A stretch of 55,020 nucleotides of DNA from Verrucomicrobiota bacterium (lineage in GTDB: Bacteria; Verrucomicrobiota; Verrucomicrobiia; Chthoniobacterales; Terrimicrobiaceae), in contig JAFKMU010000065.1 of NCBI GenBank assembly GCA_017305195.1, forward strand, positions 1 through 55,020, read 5' to 3'. The translations under genes and the position numbers were made by a program. The first letter of the stretch is position 1. Every line of letters starts with the position of its first letter. Below, piece by piece: positions 43,088 to 51,535 of this stretch. The notes beneath the pieces are model-generated. The model was given only the letters and a program-made list of their open reading frames with translations, ran no database searches and was not told where the DNA came from.

Positions 43088-44257
43088 CTACCTGCCGGGC
43101 ATCAATTGCACGATGAGCCCCTTCAGGTAGTGGGTCTCCGGCAAATGAAGCACAACAGGATGATCCGTGGCCTGTCCCAGGCGGGCCAGCACGCGGGCGG
43201 AACGCCGGGCATCGCCCAGGCCGCTGGCGACCGTGGACTCAAACTCCTCGGCCGACACATGGTGCGAGCACGAGAAGGTGGCCATGATACCATTGGGTGC
43301 GAGCAACCGCGCCGCACGCAGGTGCAGCTCGTGGTAGCCGCGGATGGCGTCCTTGATCTTGGCCCGAGCCTTGGTGAAGGAGGGCGGATCGAGGATGATG
43401 AGATCGTATTGACTACCGGCTCGCTCCGCGTCCTTGAGGATCTCAAAGACGTCGGCCTCCAGTGTCTGGATGGTCACGCCGTTGCGCTCGGCGTTTTCCC
43501 GCAGGCGGCGGGCGCTTTCCGCTCCACTTTCCACAGCCGTCACGGCGCTCGCTCCATTCAATGCGCAGGCCAGGGCAAAGCCGCCCTGGTTGGAAAAGCA
43601 ATCCAGCACGCGCTTCCCCTGGGCCAGCCGGGCTACGGCGGCGTAGTTATCGGCCTGGTCGAGATAAAGGCCGGTTTTCTGGCCGTGGAGGAAATTCACC
43701 CCGAAGCGTACGCCACGGAGGGTGACTTCGCGCTCGCCGGGGTCGTTGCCCAAAAGAAGTCCGGTGACCAGCTCCATCCCCTCCGCAGAGCGGATGGGAG
43801 CGTCATTGCGCTCGATGATGGTCGTCACGCCGGGCAATTGAGCCAGCGCCTGCACGATCAGGTCCTTGCGCTGGTCCATGCCAAGCGTGAGGGTTTGCAG
43901 GACGATCACGTCGCCGTAGCGGTCGGCCACCACGCCGGGCAAGCCGTCGGCCTCGCTCCAGACGATGCGGCTGAGCGTCGGGTCGCAACCCGCGTTCGCA
44001 CGCCACTCCACCGCCTGGGAGATGCGGCGGACAAAGAAATCGAGATCGAGATCCTGGCGTCGGCGGGAATACCGGCGCGCGACGATCTGGGATTTCGAGT
44101 TGTAGAGAGCCGTACCCAAGAGCTTGTCCCGGCCATCCTTGATGGAGATCACATCCCCGTCGGCGGGATTGCCAAACACCTTGAGCACCTCGCTGGAGTA
44201 CACCCAGTCGTGGCCGTGCAAGATGCGGGCGCGTGGACGAATAACGAGTCCGGCCAT
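43088..44257 (-). CDS. RlmI-like rRNA large-subunit methyltransferase
   Basis: 389 residues from ATG 44257; a longer frame would run through a GC-rich hairpin. N-terminal PUA domain: LVIRPRARILHGHDWVYSSE. Central domain: IVWSEADGLPGVVADRYGD, then EGMELVTGLLLG. The Rossmann methyltransferase has RVLDCFSNQGGFALACAL (motif I), VTAVESGAESA, and the cytosine-C5-type motif IILDPPSFTKARAKI, followed by ATFSCSHHVSAEEF with the catalytic-type Cys. E. coli RlmI methylates C1962 of 23S rRNA at C5. It lies downstream of acpP on the same strand but behind a terminator. Confidence 0.9.
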   Translation of the reverse strand: MAGLVIRPRARILHGHDWVYSSEVLKVFGNPADGDVISIKDGRDKLLGTALYNSKSQIVARRYSRRRQDLDLDFFVRRISQAVEWRANAGCDPTLSRIVWSEADGLPGVVADRYGDVIVLQTLTLGMDQRKDLIVQALAQLPGVTTIIERNDAPIRSAEGMELVTGLLLGNDPGEREVTLRGVRFGVNFLHGQKTGLYLDQADNYAAVARLAQGKRVLDCFSNQGGFALACALNGASAVTAVESGAESARRLRENAERNGVTIQTLEADVFEILKDAERAGSQYDLIILDPPSFTKARAKIKDAIRGYHELHLRAARLLAPNGIMATFSCSHHVSAEEFESTVASGLGDARRSARVLARLGQATDHPVVLHLPETHYLKGLIVQLMPGR

Positions 44258-44276
44258 AGGTCTGCGCTCAGGCTGG

Positions 44277-44299
44277 CCGGGCGGCAATGGGCCGCCCGG
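44277..44299 (-). promoter_or_regulatory. Perfect hairpin in the leader of the RlmI-like gene
   Basis: CCGGGCGGC (44277-44285) pairs with GCCGCCCGG (44291-44299), 9 bp with a 5-base loop, ending 20 bases before the start codon at 44257. On the minus strand it follows the T run of the acpP terminator. It could act on readthrough transcripts or translation. Confidence 0.45.
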
Positions 44300-44336
44300 A
44301 AAAAAAACGTCCCGAAACGCCGAGGCGCCCGGGACG
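44300..44336 (-). terminator. Intrinsic terminator of acpP
   Basis: On the minus strand CGTCCCG (44336-44330) and CGGGACG (44314-44308) form a 7-bp stem, followed directly by eight T (44307-44300). It lies 33 bases after the acpP stop. Confidence 0.85.
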
Positions 44337-44368
44337 CAAAAGGTCAGTCGACAAACGAGAGACGCGCC

Positions 44369-44614
44369 TTATTTCTGGCTGCGCTCTTCGATGTACTTGA
44401 TGACGTCGCCGACGCTCTGGAGCTTCTCAGCGTCCTCGTCCGGCACTTCAACGCCAAACTCTTCCTCAAAAGCCATCACGAGCTCGACGGTATCCAGGGA
44501 GTCCGCACCGAGGTCTTCGATGAACGAGGCGCTCGGGGTAACCTGCTCGGGATTCACTCCCAGCTGCTCGACGATGATGTCTTTTACTTTTTCTTCAATG
44601 GATTTTTCGGACAT
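44369..44614 (-). CDS. acpP: Acyl carrier protein
   Basis: 81 residues, highly acidic. The phosphopantetheine attachment Ser39 lies in [20 protein letters not shown], the invariant site of fatty-acid-synthesis ACPs. The start [20 protein letters not shown] and end [11 protein letters not shown] are typical. It carries growing acyl chains in the cytoplasm. It is transcribed alone and ends at a strong terminator; no fabD, fabG or fabF is adjacent, unlike the usual arrangement. Confidence 0.97.
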   Translation of the reverse strand: MSEKSIEEKVKDIIVEQLGVNPEQVTPSASFIEDLGADSLDTVELVMAFEEEFGVEVPDEDAEKLQSVGDVIKYIEERSQK

Positions 44615-44737
44615 GGCAGATGTTTAGTTGGTAGGTAGGCGTAGTGTTCGTCTGTCGCTTTGGCAACAAATATTTACGCGGGTATGAGGGGAGGCAAAAT
44701 TGCCGATTTTCCAACAAGGTCAAGAGGAAATCGCCGT

Positions 44738-45424
44738 CTAGGGCGACGGCGTCACGACCTTGTTGACGGTATAGTCGGGATAACCGATCACATCGGCCTG
44801 GATCGTGTAGGGCTGCGCGGGCTTCATATCGCGAGTCGGCACGGCTTCCTTGTACTCGATACGTTCCTTGGCGTTGATGATGATAATGCCCTCCTGGGGC
44901 TTGAAGGCGCGGTCATCGGACCATTTGTCGATCACGTTGCCCGAGGCATCCCGGGTGATGATGTCGATGCGCTGGCTGGTGGTGAAATCCAACCGCATGA
45001 GCTTGTTCGTGTTGTTACGCACGACGTAGGTGGTATCGAGCTCGCGGCGATCGCCGACCGAGAAACTTTTCGGCTCGATGGTCAGGGACTCCGTCGTCGG
45101 GTCCTGCCGCATGCGGCCGATGTGAATCGAAGAAAACATGTCGGTGAAAAACCGTCCGACCATCGCCGACGCCGAGTTTTCGCTGTTTTTCACCTTGGGG
45201 TAGACGGCGACATTGGCATCCGCATCGCGCTGCTGACCCGCCTGACTGAGCTTGAACTTGGCGCTTTCGCGCTGGACAAAGAACGGGCTGCTCTCGTCGA
45301 GGGGGCGGACGGCAAAGGCTTCCGCCGCCTGCTCGACGGCAACCTTATCCGCGGCGGGAGTAAGGTCCTGAGCCTGGGCGGCCAGGGGCAGGAGGGCGAT
45401 CAGGGCTAGGTAACGGCGTTTCAT
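44738..45424 (-). CDS. Secreted protein with BsuPI-type domain
   Basis: 228 residues from ATG 45424, giving a signal peptide MKRRYLALIALLPLAAQAQ. Residues about 20-115 are not recognised. The C-terminal beta-sandwich (about 120-228) reads YVVRNNTNKLMRLDFTTSQR, then IITRDASGNVIDKWSDD, then AFKPQEGIIIINAKERIEY and YTIQADVIGYPDY, which matches the BsuPI family named after a Bacillus subtilis intracellular proteinase inhibitor. Whether it inhibits proteases or is just a structural beta domain is open. It is exported, unlike the founding protein. It is divergent from the 45492 operon. Confidence 0.72.
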   Translation of the reverse strand: MKRRYLALIALLPLAAQAQDLTPAADKVAVEQAAEAFAVRPLDESSPFFVQRESAKFKLSQAGQQRDADANVAVYPKVKNSENSASAMVGRFFTDMFSSIHIGRMRQDPTTESLTIEPKSFSVGDRRELDTTYVVRNNTNKLMRLDFTTSQRIDIITRDASGNVIDKWSDDRAFKPQEGIIIINAKERIEYKEAVPTRDMKPAQPYTIQADVIGYPDYTVNKVVTPSP

Positions 45425-45491
45425 CGATGGTTCCTTGCTACTGTAGGGCCGCGCGTGTTGCAAATCCCGAGTTCAGAATTATGATCCCGGG

Positions 45492-46070
45492 ATGGGCCGC
45501 ATCCTGTGCCTCCTCCTCATCTCCCTGAGTTCTGTCGTCGCCGCCGACAAATACCTCGTGACCGTACGCCTCCATGCGGAGGGTAAACAGCAGTCCGGGG
45601 ACTCCTTCGTGGCGGAAATCCAGCTCTTCAACCCGGAAAAGAAAATCTACATCGAAAAAGTTCCCATCGTTTCCGAAAAGGACATCGTGTCCTTCTACCC
45701 CTTCCCGGCGCAGGATGGCTCGGGCTCGATCGGCGCCTATTTCCGCCTCGATGCGGATGGAACCAACAAGCTGGAGCAGCACACCACCGCCTCGCGGGAT
45801 ACCCTCGACGTCGTGCTGATCAATGGCCGCGTGGGACCCGCCATGCAGGTGGACAAGAAGATCAAGGATGGCCTGCTCATGGTGCCCGCCGGGTTCACCC
45901 CGCTGGAAATCGCCCAGCTGCAGTCGAAATTTCCCACCATCGGGAAGGAAAAAGATTTCGCCACCCAGAAGAAGAATGCGCTGATCATCCTGAAGGAATC
46001 CGAGCGCCAGAAAGCCGCGGAAGCGAAGGACGAGGCCAAGAAGAAGAACCAGAAGGTCATCAGTCAATGA
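45492..46070 (+). CDS. Uncharacterised secreted protein
   Basis: 192 residues with a signal peptide (MGRILCLLLISLSSVVAA). The mature part begins as a beta-rich domain (YLVTVRLHAEGKQQSGDSFV, IYIEKVPIVSEKDIVSFYPF). It ends as a long charged helix (about 155-192, ALIILKESERQKAAEAKDEA). The family is not recognised. Its stop overlaps the start of the M23 peptidase gene (ATGA, 46067-46070), so it may assist that enzyme, for example as an activator or wall-binding partner. Confidence 0.68.
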   Translation: MGRILCLLLISLSSVVAADKYLVTVRLHAEGKQQSGDSFVAEIQLFNPEKKIYIEKVPIVSEKDIVSFYPFPAQDGSGSIGAYFRLDADGTNKLEQHTTASRDTLDVVLINGRVGPAMQVDKKIKDGLLMVPAGFTPLEIAQLQSKFPTIGKEKDFATQKKNALIILKESERQKAAEAKDEAKKKNQKVISQ

Positions 46071-47086
46071 CGCGGGGAGTCGCCGGTCTTCTGCTGCTCG
46101 CGAGCGCTTTTTCGCTCGGGGCGGTCCCGCTCGTGGATTTCCCCACGGCCAATCACGCCATCCTCGATGGCAGGCCGCAGGATTTCTTCATGTATGTGAA
46201 CCGCGACTTCGAGGGCCAGAAAAGCCAGCCCTGGCAGGGCGGCCAGTTTGGCTATGTGCGCGGCCCCGTCCGCGTGGGCGGAAAGGTGCTTTACGCCCAA
46301 ATCCATGAGGGCATCGACATCAAACCTCTCTCGCGCGATGCGGCGGGCAATCCGCAGGACCCGGTCAAGGCGGCCGCCGCCGGGACCGTCGTCCATGTGA
46401 GCCGGGAGGCCGGAGCATCCAATTACGGGCGCTATGTGGTGATCGAGCACCGCTGGGGCGGCTCGTCATTTTACACATTGTACGCGCATCTCTCCACGAT
46501 CTCCGTGGAGCCCGGGCAGTCTGTCACCCAGGGGCAATCCATTGGCCAGATGGGCTTTACCGGCGTCGGCATTGATCGCCCGAGGGCGCATGTCCACTTC
46601 GAGGTGTGCATGCTGCTGAGCCGGAATTTTGAAAGCTGGCACGCCACCCACTTTCCCGGCAGCCCGAACAAGCACGGCCTGTACAATGGCCTGAACCTCG
46701 TGGGCATGGACCCGGCCAAGGTGCTGCTCGCCTCGCGGCAGAACGAAAACCTGGATATCCGCGCTTTCATCGCCAGCCAGGAGCCAGCCTTCAAGATCGG
46801 CATCCCGAGCAAGCCCACCTTTGACCTGATCAAAAACTACCCGTGGCTCGCCGCCGGGCAGCCGGCCAATCCGCAGGCCTGGGCCATCACCTTTACACGA
46901 CATGGCGTCCCGATCCGCATCGAGGCGCTCAATCAGCCGCTCCAAGGCCCCGTCGCCCTGTGGGTCAAGGACACCGGCGATCCCTACACCTACACCACCA
47001 AAGGACTCGTTACCGGAGTCCCGGGGGCTACTCCACGCCTGACAGACTCCGGCCAACGATTCGCCGCCCTCCTCGCATGGCCCTGA
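46067..47086 (+). CDS. M23 family metallopeptidase (LytM-like)
   Basis: 339 residues with a signal peptide (MTRGVAGLLLLASAFSLGA). The zinc site is His80 and Asp84 in IHEGIDI and His177 in HVHFE; His141 (YTLYAHLST) and His175 complete the catalytic set, so it should be active. Conserved Gly-rich turns are AAAAGTVVHVSRE and TQGQSIGQMGFTG. A C-terminal domain of about 130 residues (from about 205) is not recognised. It would cut peptidoglycan cross-links in the periplasm. It overlaps the next gene by 10 bases. Confidence 0.85.
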   Translation: MTRGVAGLLLLASAFSLGAVPLVDFPTANHAILDGRPQDFFMYVNRDFEGQKSQPWQGGQFGYVRGPVRVGGKVLYAQIHEGIDIKPLSRDAAGNPQDPVKAAAAGTVVHVSREAGASNYGRYVVIEHRWGGSSFYTLYAHLSTISVEPGQSVTQGQSIGQMGFTGVGIDRPRAHVHFEVCMLLSRNFESWHATHFPGSPNKHGLYNGLNLVGMDPAKVLLASRQNENLDIRAFIASQEPAFKIGIPSKPTFDLIKNYPWLAAGQPANPQAWAITFTRHGVPIRIEALNQPLQGPVALWVKDTGDPYTYTTKGLVTGVPGATPRLTDSGQRFAALLAWP

Positions 47087-47940
47087 CCCTCTCCCAACCG
47101 CACGCCGACATCTTCATCCCGGACGGACGCTCCCTGGACTCCGTCCTCCGGCAGGGAGTCACGCATCTCGGGATCGGAGCGCATCAGGACGACCTGGAGT
47201 TCAACGCCTTTCATGGCATCCTGAGCTGCTACCACGTGCCGGGCAAAGCCTTCGCGGGAGTCATCTGCACGGATGGCGCGGGCAGCTCCCGCACCGGCCC
47301 CTACGGCCACGTGTCGGACCAGGAAATGCGCGCCGTCCGCCAGCGCGAGCAGCGTGCGGCAGCCGTCACCGGCGAATACGCTCTCCTCGCCCAGCTCGAC
47401 TACAGCTCGCAGCAGCTCAAGTCCGCCGACAACGCCCGGCTCGCCCGCGACCTCGCGGCGCTGATCTCCGAGCTGCGCCCCGGAGTGGTCTATACGCACA
47501 ATCCCGCCGACAAGCACGAGACGCACCTCGCCGTTTTCAGCGCGACATTGAAGGCGATCCGCAGCCTGCCGGAGGAACAACGCCCCGGGAAACTCCTCGG
47601 CTACGAGGGGTGGCGCAGCCTCGACTGGGTGATCGACTCCGAGAAAACCATCCTCGACGTCAGCCAGCGGGAACACCTCTTCTCCGCGCTCGCCGGGATC
47701 TTTGACTCCCAGATCGCGGGAGGAAAACGCTACGATCTCGCGACCGTGGGGCGGCTTTGCGCCAATGCCACCTTCGGCAACTCCCACGCCGCCGACGCGG
47801 TCTCCCGCGCCTCCCTCGCCCTCGATCTCACGCCGCTCATCACCGACGACTCCCTCGACCCCGTGGAGTTCACCCTCGGCTTCGTCGACCGCCTGCGCGA
47901 GGACATCCGGACCAAGCTTGGCAACGCTCTCTCTCTGTAA
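47077..47940 (+). CDS. PIG-L family deacetylase
   Basis: 287 residues from ATG 47077; the start lies inside the end of the peptidase gene. The metal-binding motif reads GAHQDDLEF (His36 and Asp39; Gln replaces the usual Pro of AHPDD). The second part is YTHNPADKHETHLAV. The C-terminus has RYDLATVGRLCANATFGNSH. The family removes the N-acetyl group from GlcNAc-containing compounds. No signal peptide is present, so it is cytoplasmic. The next gene is nagB, 3 bases away, so its substrate is probably GlcNAc or GlcNAc-6-phosphate. Confidence 0.85.
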   Translation: MALTLSQPHADIFIPDGRSLDSVLRQGVTHLGIGAHQDDLEFNAFHGILSCYHVPGKAFAGVICTDGAGSSRTGPYGHVSDQEMRAVRQREQRAAAVTGEYALLAQLDYSSQQLKSADNARLARDLAALISELRPGVVYTHNPADKHETHLAVFSATLKAIRSLPEEQRPGKLLGYEGWRSLDWVIDSEKTILDVSQREHLFSALAGIFDSQIAGGKRYDLATVGRLCANATFGNSHAADAVSRASLALDLTPLITDDSLDPVEFTLGFVDRLREDIRTKLGNALSL

Positions 47941-47943
47941 ACC

Positions 47944-48723
47944 GTGGAAATCATCATCCAGCCGTCTCCGGAAGCCGCCTGCCGCTATGTGGCTGGGCGC
48001 ATCGCCTCACTCCTCGCCGCCAAGCCCGCCGCCGTGCTCGGCCTCGCCACCGGCAGCACGCCGGTGGGCGTCTACCGCGAGCTGATCCATCTCCACCAGC
48101 AAGGCAAAGCCGACTTTTCCCATGCGGCAGCCTTCAATCTGGATGAGTACCTGGGACTCACGCCGGAGCATCCGGCCTCGTACCGCCACTTCATGCAGGA
48201 AAATCTCTTCCAGCATGTGAATTTCAACCCGGGCCGCACCTTCATCCCCAGCGGGCTGACTTCCGACGTGCCAGCCGCCTGCGCGGATTACGAAGCCAAG
48301 ATCAGAGCCTACAACGGCATCGACCTGCAAATCCTGGGCATCGGGGGAGACGGCCATATCGGCTTCAACGAGCCGTCGTCGTCGCTTTCCTCCCGCACCC
48401 GCCTGAAAACGCTCACCCCCCGCACCCGCGAGGATAACGCCCGCTTTTTCTCCAGCCTGGAGGAAGTCCCCCACCATGTCCTCACCATGGGGGTCGGCAC
48501 GATCATGGAAGCCCGCGAGATCTTTCTCCTCGCCTTTGGCACGGGCAAGGCCGACGCCATCGCCGCTGCGGTCGAGGGGCCGGTAACGGCCGATGTTCCC
48601 GCCTCGGTGCTGCAATTTCACCAGACCGCCAAGATCGTGATCGACGAAGCCGCAGCCTCGAAGCTCCGGCGTACGGACTACTACCGCTGGGTCTTCGACA
48701 ACAAGCCCGGCTGGCAACGCTAG
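47944..48723 (+). CDS. nagB: Glucosamine-6-phosphate deaminase
   Basis: 259 residues from GTG 47944. The phosphate loop is LATGSTPVGVY (34-43), the catalytic Asp67 lies in AFNLDEYLG, and GIGGDGHIGFNEP (132-144) supplies the ring-opening residues. The length matches E. coli NagB (266). It converts glucosamine-6-phosphate to fructose-6-phosphate and ammonia. It is the last gene of the run secreted protein - M23 - PIG-L - nagB, which makes sense as a route from wall amino sugars to glycolysis. No nagA is present in the window. Confidence 0.95.
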   Translation: MEIIIQPSPEAACRYVAGRIASLLAAKPAAVLGLATGSTPVGVYRELIHLHQQGKADFSHAAAFNLDEYLGLTPEHPASYRHFMQENLFQHVNFNPGRTFIPSGLTSDVPAACADYEAKIRAYNGIDLQILGIGGDGHIGFNEPSSSLSSRTRLKTLTPRTREDNARFFSSLEEVPHHVLTMGVGTIMEAREIFLLAFGTGKADAIAAAVEGPVTADVPASVLQFHQTAKIVIDEAAASKLRRTDYYRWVFDNKPGWQR

Positions 48724-48726
48724 CCG

Positions 48727-50022
48727 CTACACAAAACCGAGCGACGGGAACTTCCGCCCCAGCACGGCTTCGCTGGGCGCCTGGAGCCATTTGTCGAGCA
48801 TGGTCGCGTAGACGCGGCGGAAATCCACCGTGTAGATCAGGTCGCCATCGCCCAGTTCGGTCAGGCTTGGCTGTGTGCCGTGCAAGCCGGCTTTGACCTT
48901 TCCGCCCAGGACAAACATCGGCGCAGCCGCACCATGGTCGGTTCCTCCGCTGGCGTTCTCCGCCACGCGGCGGCCAAATTCGCTAAAGGTCATGATCGTC
49001 ACGCGATCGAGATTTCCCTGCGCCCGGAGATCCGCAACAAAGGCGCCAAGGGCGGAATCGAGCTCGCCCAGAAGCCGCTCGTGCGTGCCGGACTGCCCGC
49101 TATGGGTGTCGTACCCGCCCTGCGAGACGTAATAAACCCGGGTCGGCAGCCCTCCCGCGATCAGGCGGGCCACGAGATTGAGGTCTGTCGCCAGCCGGCT
49201 GCCGGGATAGGTGACGGGCGCCTTGGATTTCCGGGTGATTTCCAGGATGCGGTCGGAGCTGATCCGCGCATCCAGCGCCGTGCGGCGGACGAAATCCAGC
49301 GTATTGCCATCTCCCTGAGCCACATCGCCGGAGAGCGATTGCACCGAGCCCCCCGTATTGTCGGAGTTGCTGGTCATGTCGGCGAAGGCCTCGCCGGCCG
49401 CGGGATCATTGGAGATGAAACGAAACTGGTCGGGGCGCGTGAGAGTAATGCCTGCTCCGGAGCTGCCGGAGAACGAGAGCGGCGTCTCCGCCCCGATGGA
49501 AACGCCGACGACGGGGTCCTCTCCCTTGCAGCAGGCGTCAAAGTAATTCGCGAGCCATCCCTTGTTGGCAAACTTGTTGGAGTCCGTCGCCGTCTGCCAG
49601 ATGTCCGTCGAGCGGAAATGGGACCGGTTGGGATTGGGATATCCCACGCCCTGAATCACGCCGAGGCGCCCCTCGTCGTAGAATCCGCGCAGCGTCTTGA
49701 GCTTCGGGTGCAGGCCGACATGATCGTCGACCTTCAGGACATTGCCTGCGGCGATGCCGATCCTGGGCCGGGCGCGGTAATACGCATCGTCCGCGTAAGG
49801 CACGACCATGTTGAGGCCGTCATTGCCGCCCGCCATCTGGAGGATGACGAGGATCGGGCTGTCCTTGCCAGTCGCGACCTGTACGGCGGACTCCGCCGCC
49901 GCCGCATCGAGGGCAAAGAAGGTTTTTTCGATGAAGGCGGGCAGCGTCCAGGCCATGGCCCCGCCGAGGACCCCGGTACGGAGGAATTGCCTGCGCGTGC
50001 GTAGCGTTTGTTCTTCGCTCAT
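48727..50022 (-). CDS. DUF1501 secreted protein (Tat substrate)
   Basis: 431 residues from ATG 50022, which overlaps the stop of the DUF1800 gene (ATGA). Twin-arginine signal TRRQFLRTGVLGGAMAWTLP at about 9-28. Core motifs of DUF1501: ILQMAGGNDGLNMVVPYADD, ALNPK-like HVGLHPKLKTLRGFYDEG, RSHFRSTDIWQTA, VYYVSQGGYDTHSGQSGTHE and MTFSEFGRRVAENASGGTDH. The fold resembles the alkaline phosphatase superfamily, with the Asp/His residues of FSEFGRR...GTDHG as likely metal ligands. The activity is unknown. These pairs are abundant in Planctomycetes and Verrucomicrobia. Confidence 0.9.
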   Translation of the reverse strand: MSEEQTLRTRRQFLRTGVLGGAMAWTLPAFIEKTFFALDAAAAESAVQVATGKDSPILVILQMAGGNDGLNMVVPYADDAYYRARPRIGIAAGNVLKVDDHVGLHPKLKTLRGFYDEGRLGVIQGVGYPNPNRSHFRSTDIWQTATDSNKFANKGWLANYFDACCKGEDPVVGVSIGAETPLSFSGSSGAGITLTRPDQFRFISNDPAAGEAFADMTSNSDNTGGSVQSLSGDVAQGDGNTLDFVRRTALDARISSDRILEITRKSKAPVTYPGSRLATDLNLVARLIAGGLPTRVYYVSQGGYDTHSGQSGTHERLLGELDSALGAFVADLRAQGNLDRVTIMTFSEFGRRVAENASGGTDHGAAAPMFVLGGKVKAGLHGTQPSLTELGDGDLIYTVDFRRVYATMLDKWLQAPSEAVLGRKFPSLGFV

Positions 50023-51446
50023 GTGAGTTGGAACTCCGGTGTGCTCATGATGAGATGCGCACAGTCGCGGACCGTGGCATCGCTGATGTCGGGTCCCCGC
50101 TTGGCGAGAAAGGCGATCACCTTCTGGCGATCTCCCGGCTCCAGCGGGACACTGAGAAAGCGAAAGGCGAGCGAATCGCACAACGCGCCGGGATTTTTCC
50201 TCATCTCCGCCGGAGCGATGCGATCCCACTCCACCGGAATGGCATCGCGCGATTTCTGGAGCGGTTTGTCATCCGCCCCGACGATGGTGCCGGCGAGATT
50301 GCAGCGCAGAAGGTAGGTGGAGCCGTTGATCCACGAGCGTCCTCCCGCCCAGCCCTTCACATTCGGCGGAGCGAAGAGCACCTGGCCCATCGAGCGCAAA
50401 ATGAACTCGCAGGAATCCGGCGGCGGCAGCGGCGCCTCCAGCGACTGGGAAATCTGCACCAGCCACTGGATCGGCCCTTTGACCTGGTGGCGCACGACCT
50501 CCGGAGAATAGAACTCCGGGCTGAGCAGGATCTCCCGCAGCAGCGGCTTGATCTCGTAGTTCGCGTCCTGGAGCTTCCGGGTCAGCCGGGCGTGAAGGTC
50601 GGGGCCCGGTTCCGTGCCAGCGAGATACACCCAGATCTTGCGGGAAATAAAGGCCGCGCACTCGGGCTGCTTGCAAATGATGTCGATCACGTCGTCGCCA
50701 TTCCACGTCCCAGTCTGCCCGAGGAATGTTTTCTCGGTGAGGTCAGCCGCCTTGGATTGATACCGGAACATTCCGGAAGCCGGGGTCATCTTGTACCCGG
50801 TCAACGCCCGGGCCGCCTCGCGGACGTCGACCTCGGTGTACCGGACTCCCTCGCCCAGGGTGAAAAGCTCCATGAGCTCGCGGGCGAAGTTCTCGTTGGG
50901 CCGCCGGGCCTCGCTGCGGTTCAGATCCAGGTACTTCATCATCGCGGGATCGCGCGAGATGTCCTTGGTCAGCGACTTGAAATTTCCCAGCGCATGATTC
51001 CTCAGCGTCTCATTCTGCTGATACATCATGCTGGCGCTGTTAATCTTATCAAAACTTGTGGCGAAGTGTCCGTGCCAGAAGAGAGTCATTTTCTCCCGCA
51101 GCGGATACCGGGTGTAGCGCATTCGCTGGAGCCACCACGCCCGGACAGCGCGGAGTTGATCGAGCTGAGCGCGGCGCAAGTCGCCGAGCGCCTCCCGTTT
51201 TTCCTCCCCCTCGGCCATCATGTTGGCCTGGCGAAACGCCCAATAGGCATCGGCAACCGGTGTCAGCTCCGGAGGCGGAAACATGTCGGCGTCCTCGTCT
51301 CCGGCGAGGAGATGCTCGACCGCCGCCTTGCGGCCCAGGGAATGCAACGAGGCAATATCGTCGGGCGATCCGCCAAAGCCCGCGCGGCTCACGAGGTGAG
51401 CGGCCAGCAGGGGAGTCCAAGCATCGCCAGGGTTCGTCGCGGGCAT
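50019..51446 (-). CDS. DUF1800 protein
   Basis: 475 residues. Motifs of DUF1800: HLVSRAGFGGSPDDIASL near 17-34, MTLFWHGHFATSFDKIN, NENFARELMELFTLGEG, REAARALTGYKM, and near the end FAPPNVKGWAGGRSWINGST. No classical signal peptide is seen; the partner protein carries the Tat signal and may take it across the membrane, as both are coupled by a 4-base overlap. The function of the family is unknown; export or processing of a secreted polymer has been suggested by context elsewhere. Confidence 0.9.
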   Translation of the reverse strand: MPATNPGDAWTPLLAAHLVSRAGFGGSPDDIASLHSLGRKAAVEHLLAGDEDADMFPPPELTPVADAYWAFRQANMMAEGEEKREALGDLRRAQLDQLRAVRAWWLQRMRYTRYPLREKMTLFWHGHFATSFDKINSASMMYQQNETLRNHALGNFKSLTKDISRDPAMMKYLDLNRSEARRPNENFARELMELFTLGEGVRYTEVDVREAARALTGYKMTPASGMFRYQSKAADLTEKTFLGQTGTWNGDDVIDIICKQPECAAFISRKIWVYLAGTEPGPDLHARLTRKLQDANYEIKPLLREILLSPEFYSPEVVRHQVKGPIQWLVQISQSLEAPLPPPDSCEFILRSMGQVLFAPPNVKGWAGGRSWINGSTYLLRCNLAGTIVGADDKPLQKSRDAIPVEWDRIAPAEMRKNPGALCDSLAFRFLSVPLEPGDRQKVIAFLAKRGPDISDATVRDCAHLIMSTPEFQLT

Positions 51447-51506
51447 GTCAGCAGATTGAACAAAGCACGAAATCGAAAGTTGCGACAGGCGAGAATTTCT
51501 TTCCCA

Positions 51507-51523
51507 GCCGGGCGTTTCCCGGC
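51507..51523 (+). promoter_or_regulatory. Hairpin just before the beta-CASP gene start
   Basis: Perfect 6-bp stem GCCGGG (51507-51512) and CCCGGC (51518-51523) with loop CGTTT, 12 bases before ATG 51536. It would cover the usual ribosome-binding position; no Shine-Dalgarno is present. Confidence 0.4.
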
Positions 51524-51535
51524 ATACCGTTATTC

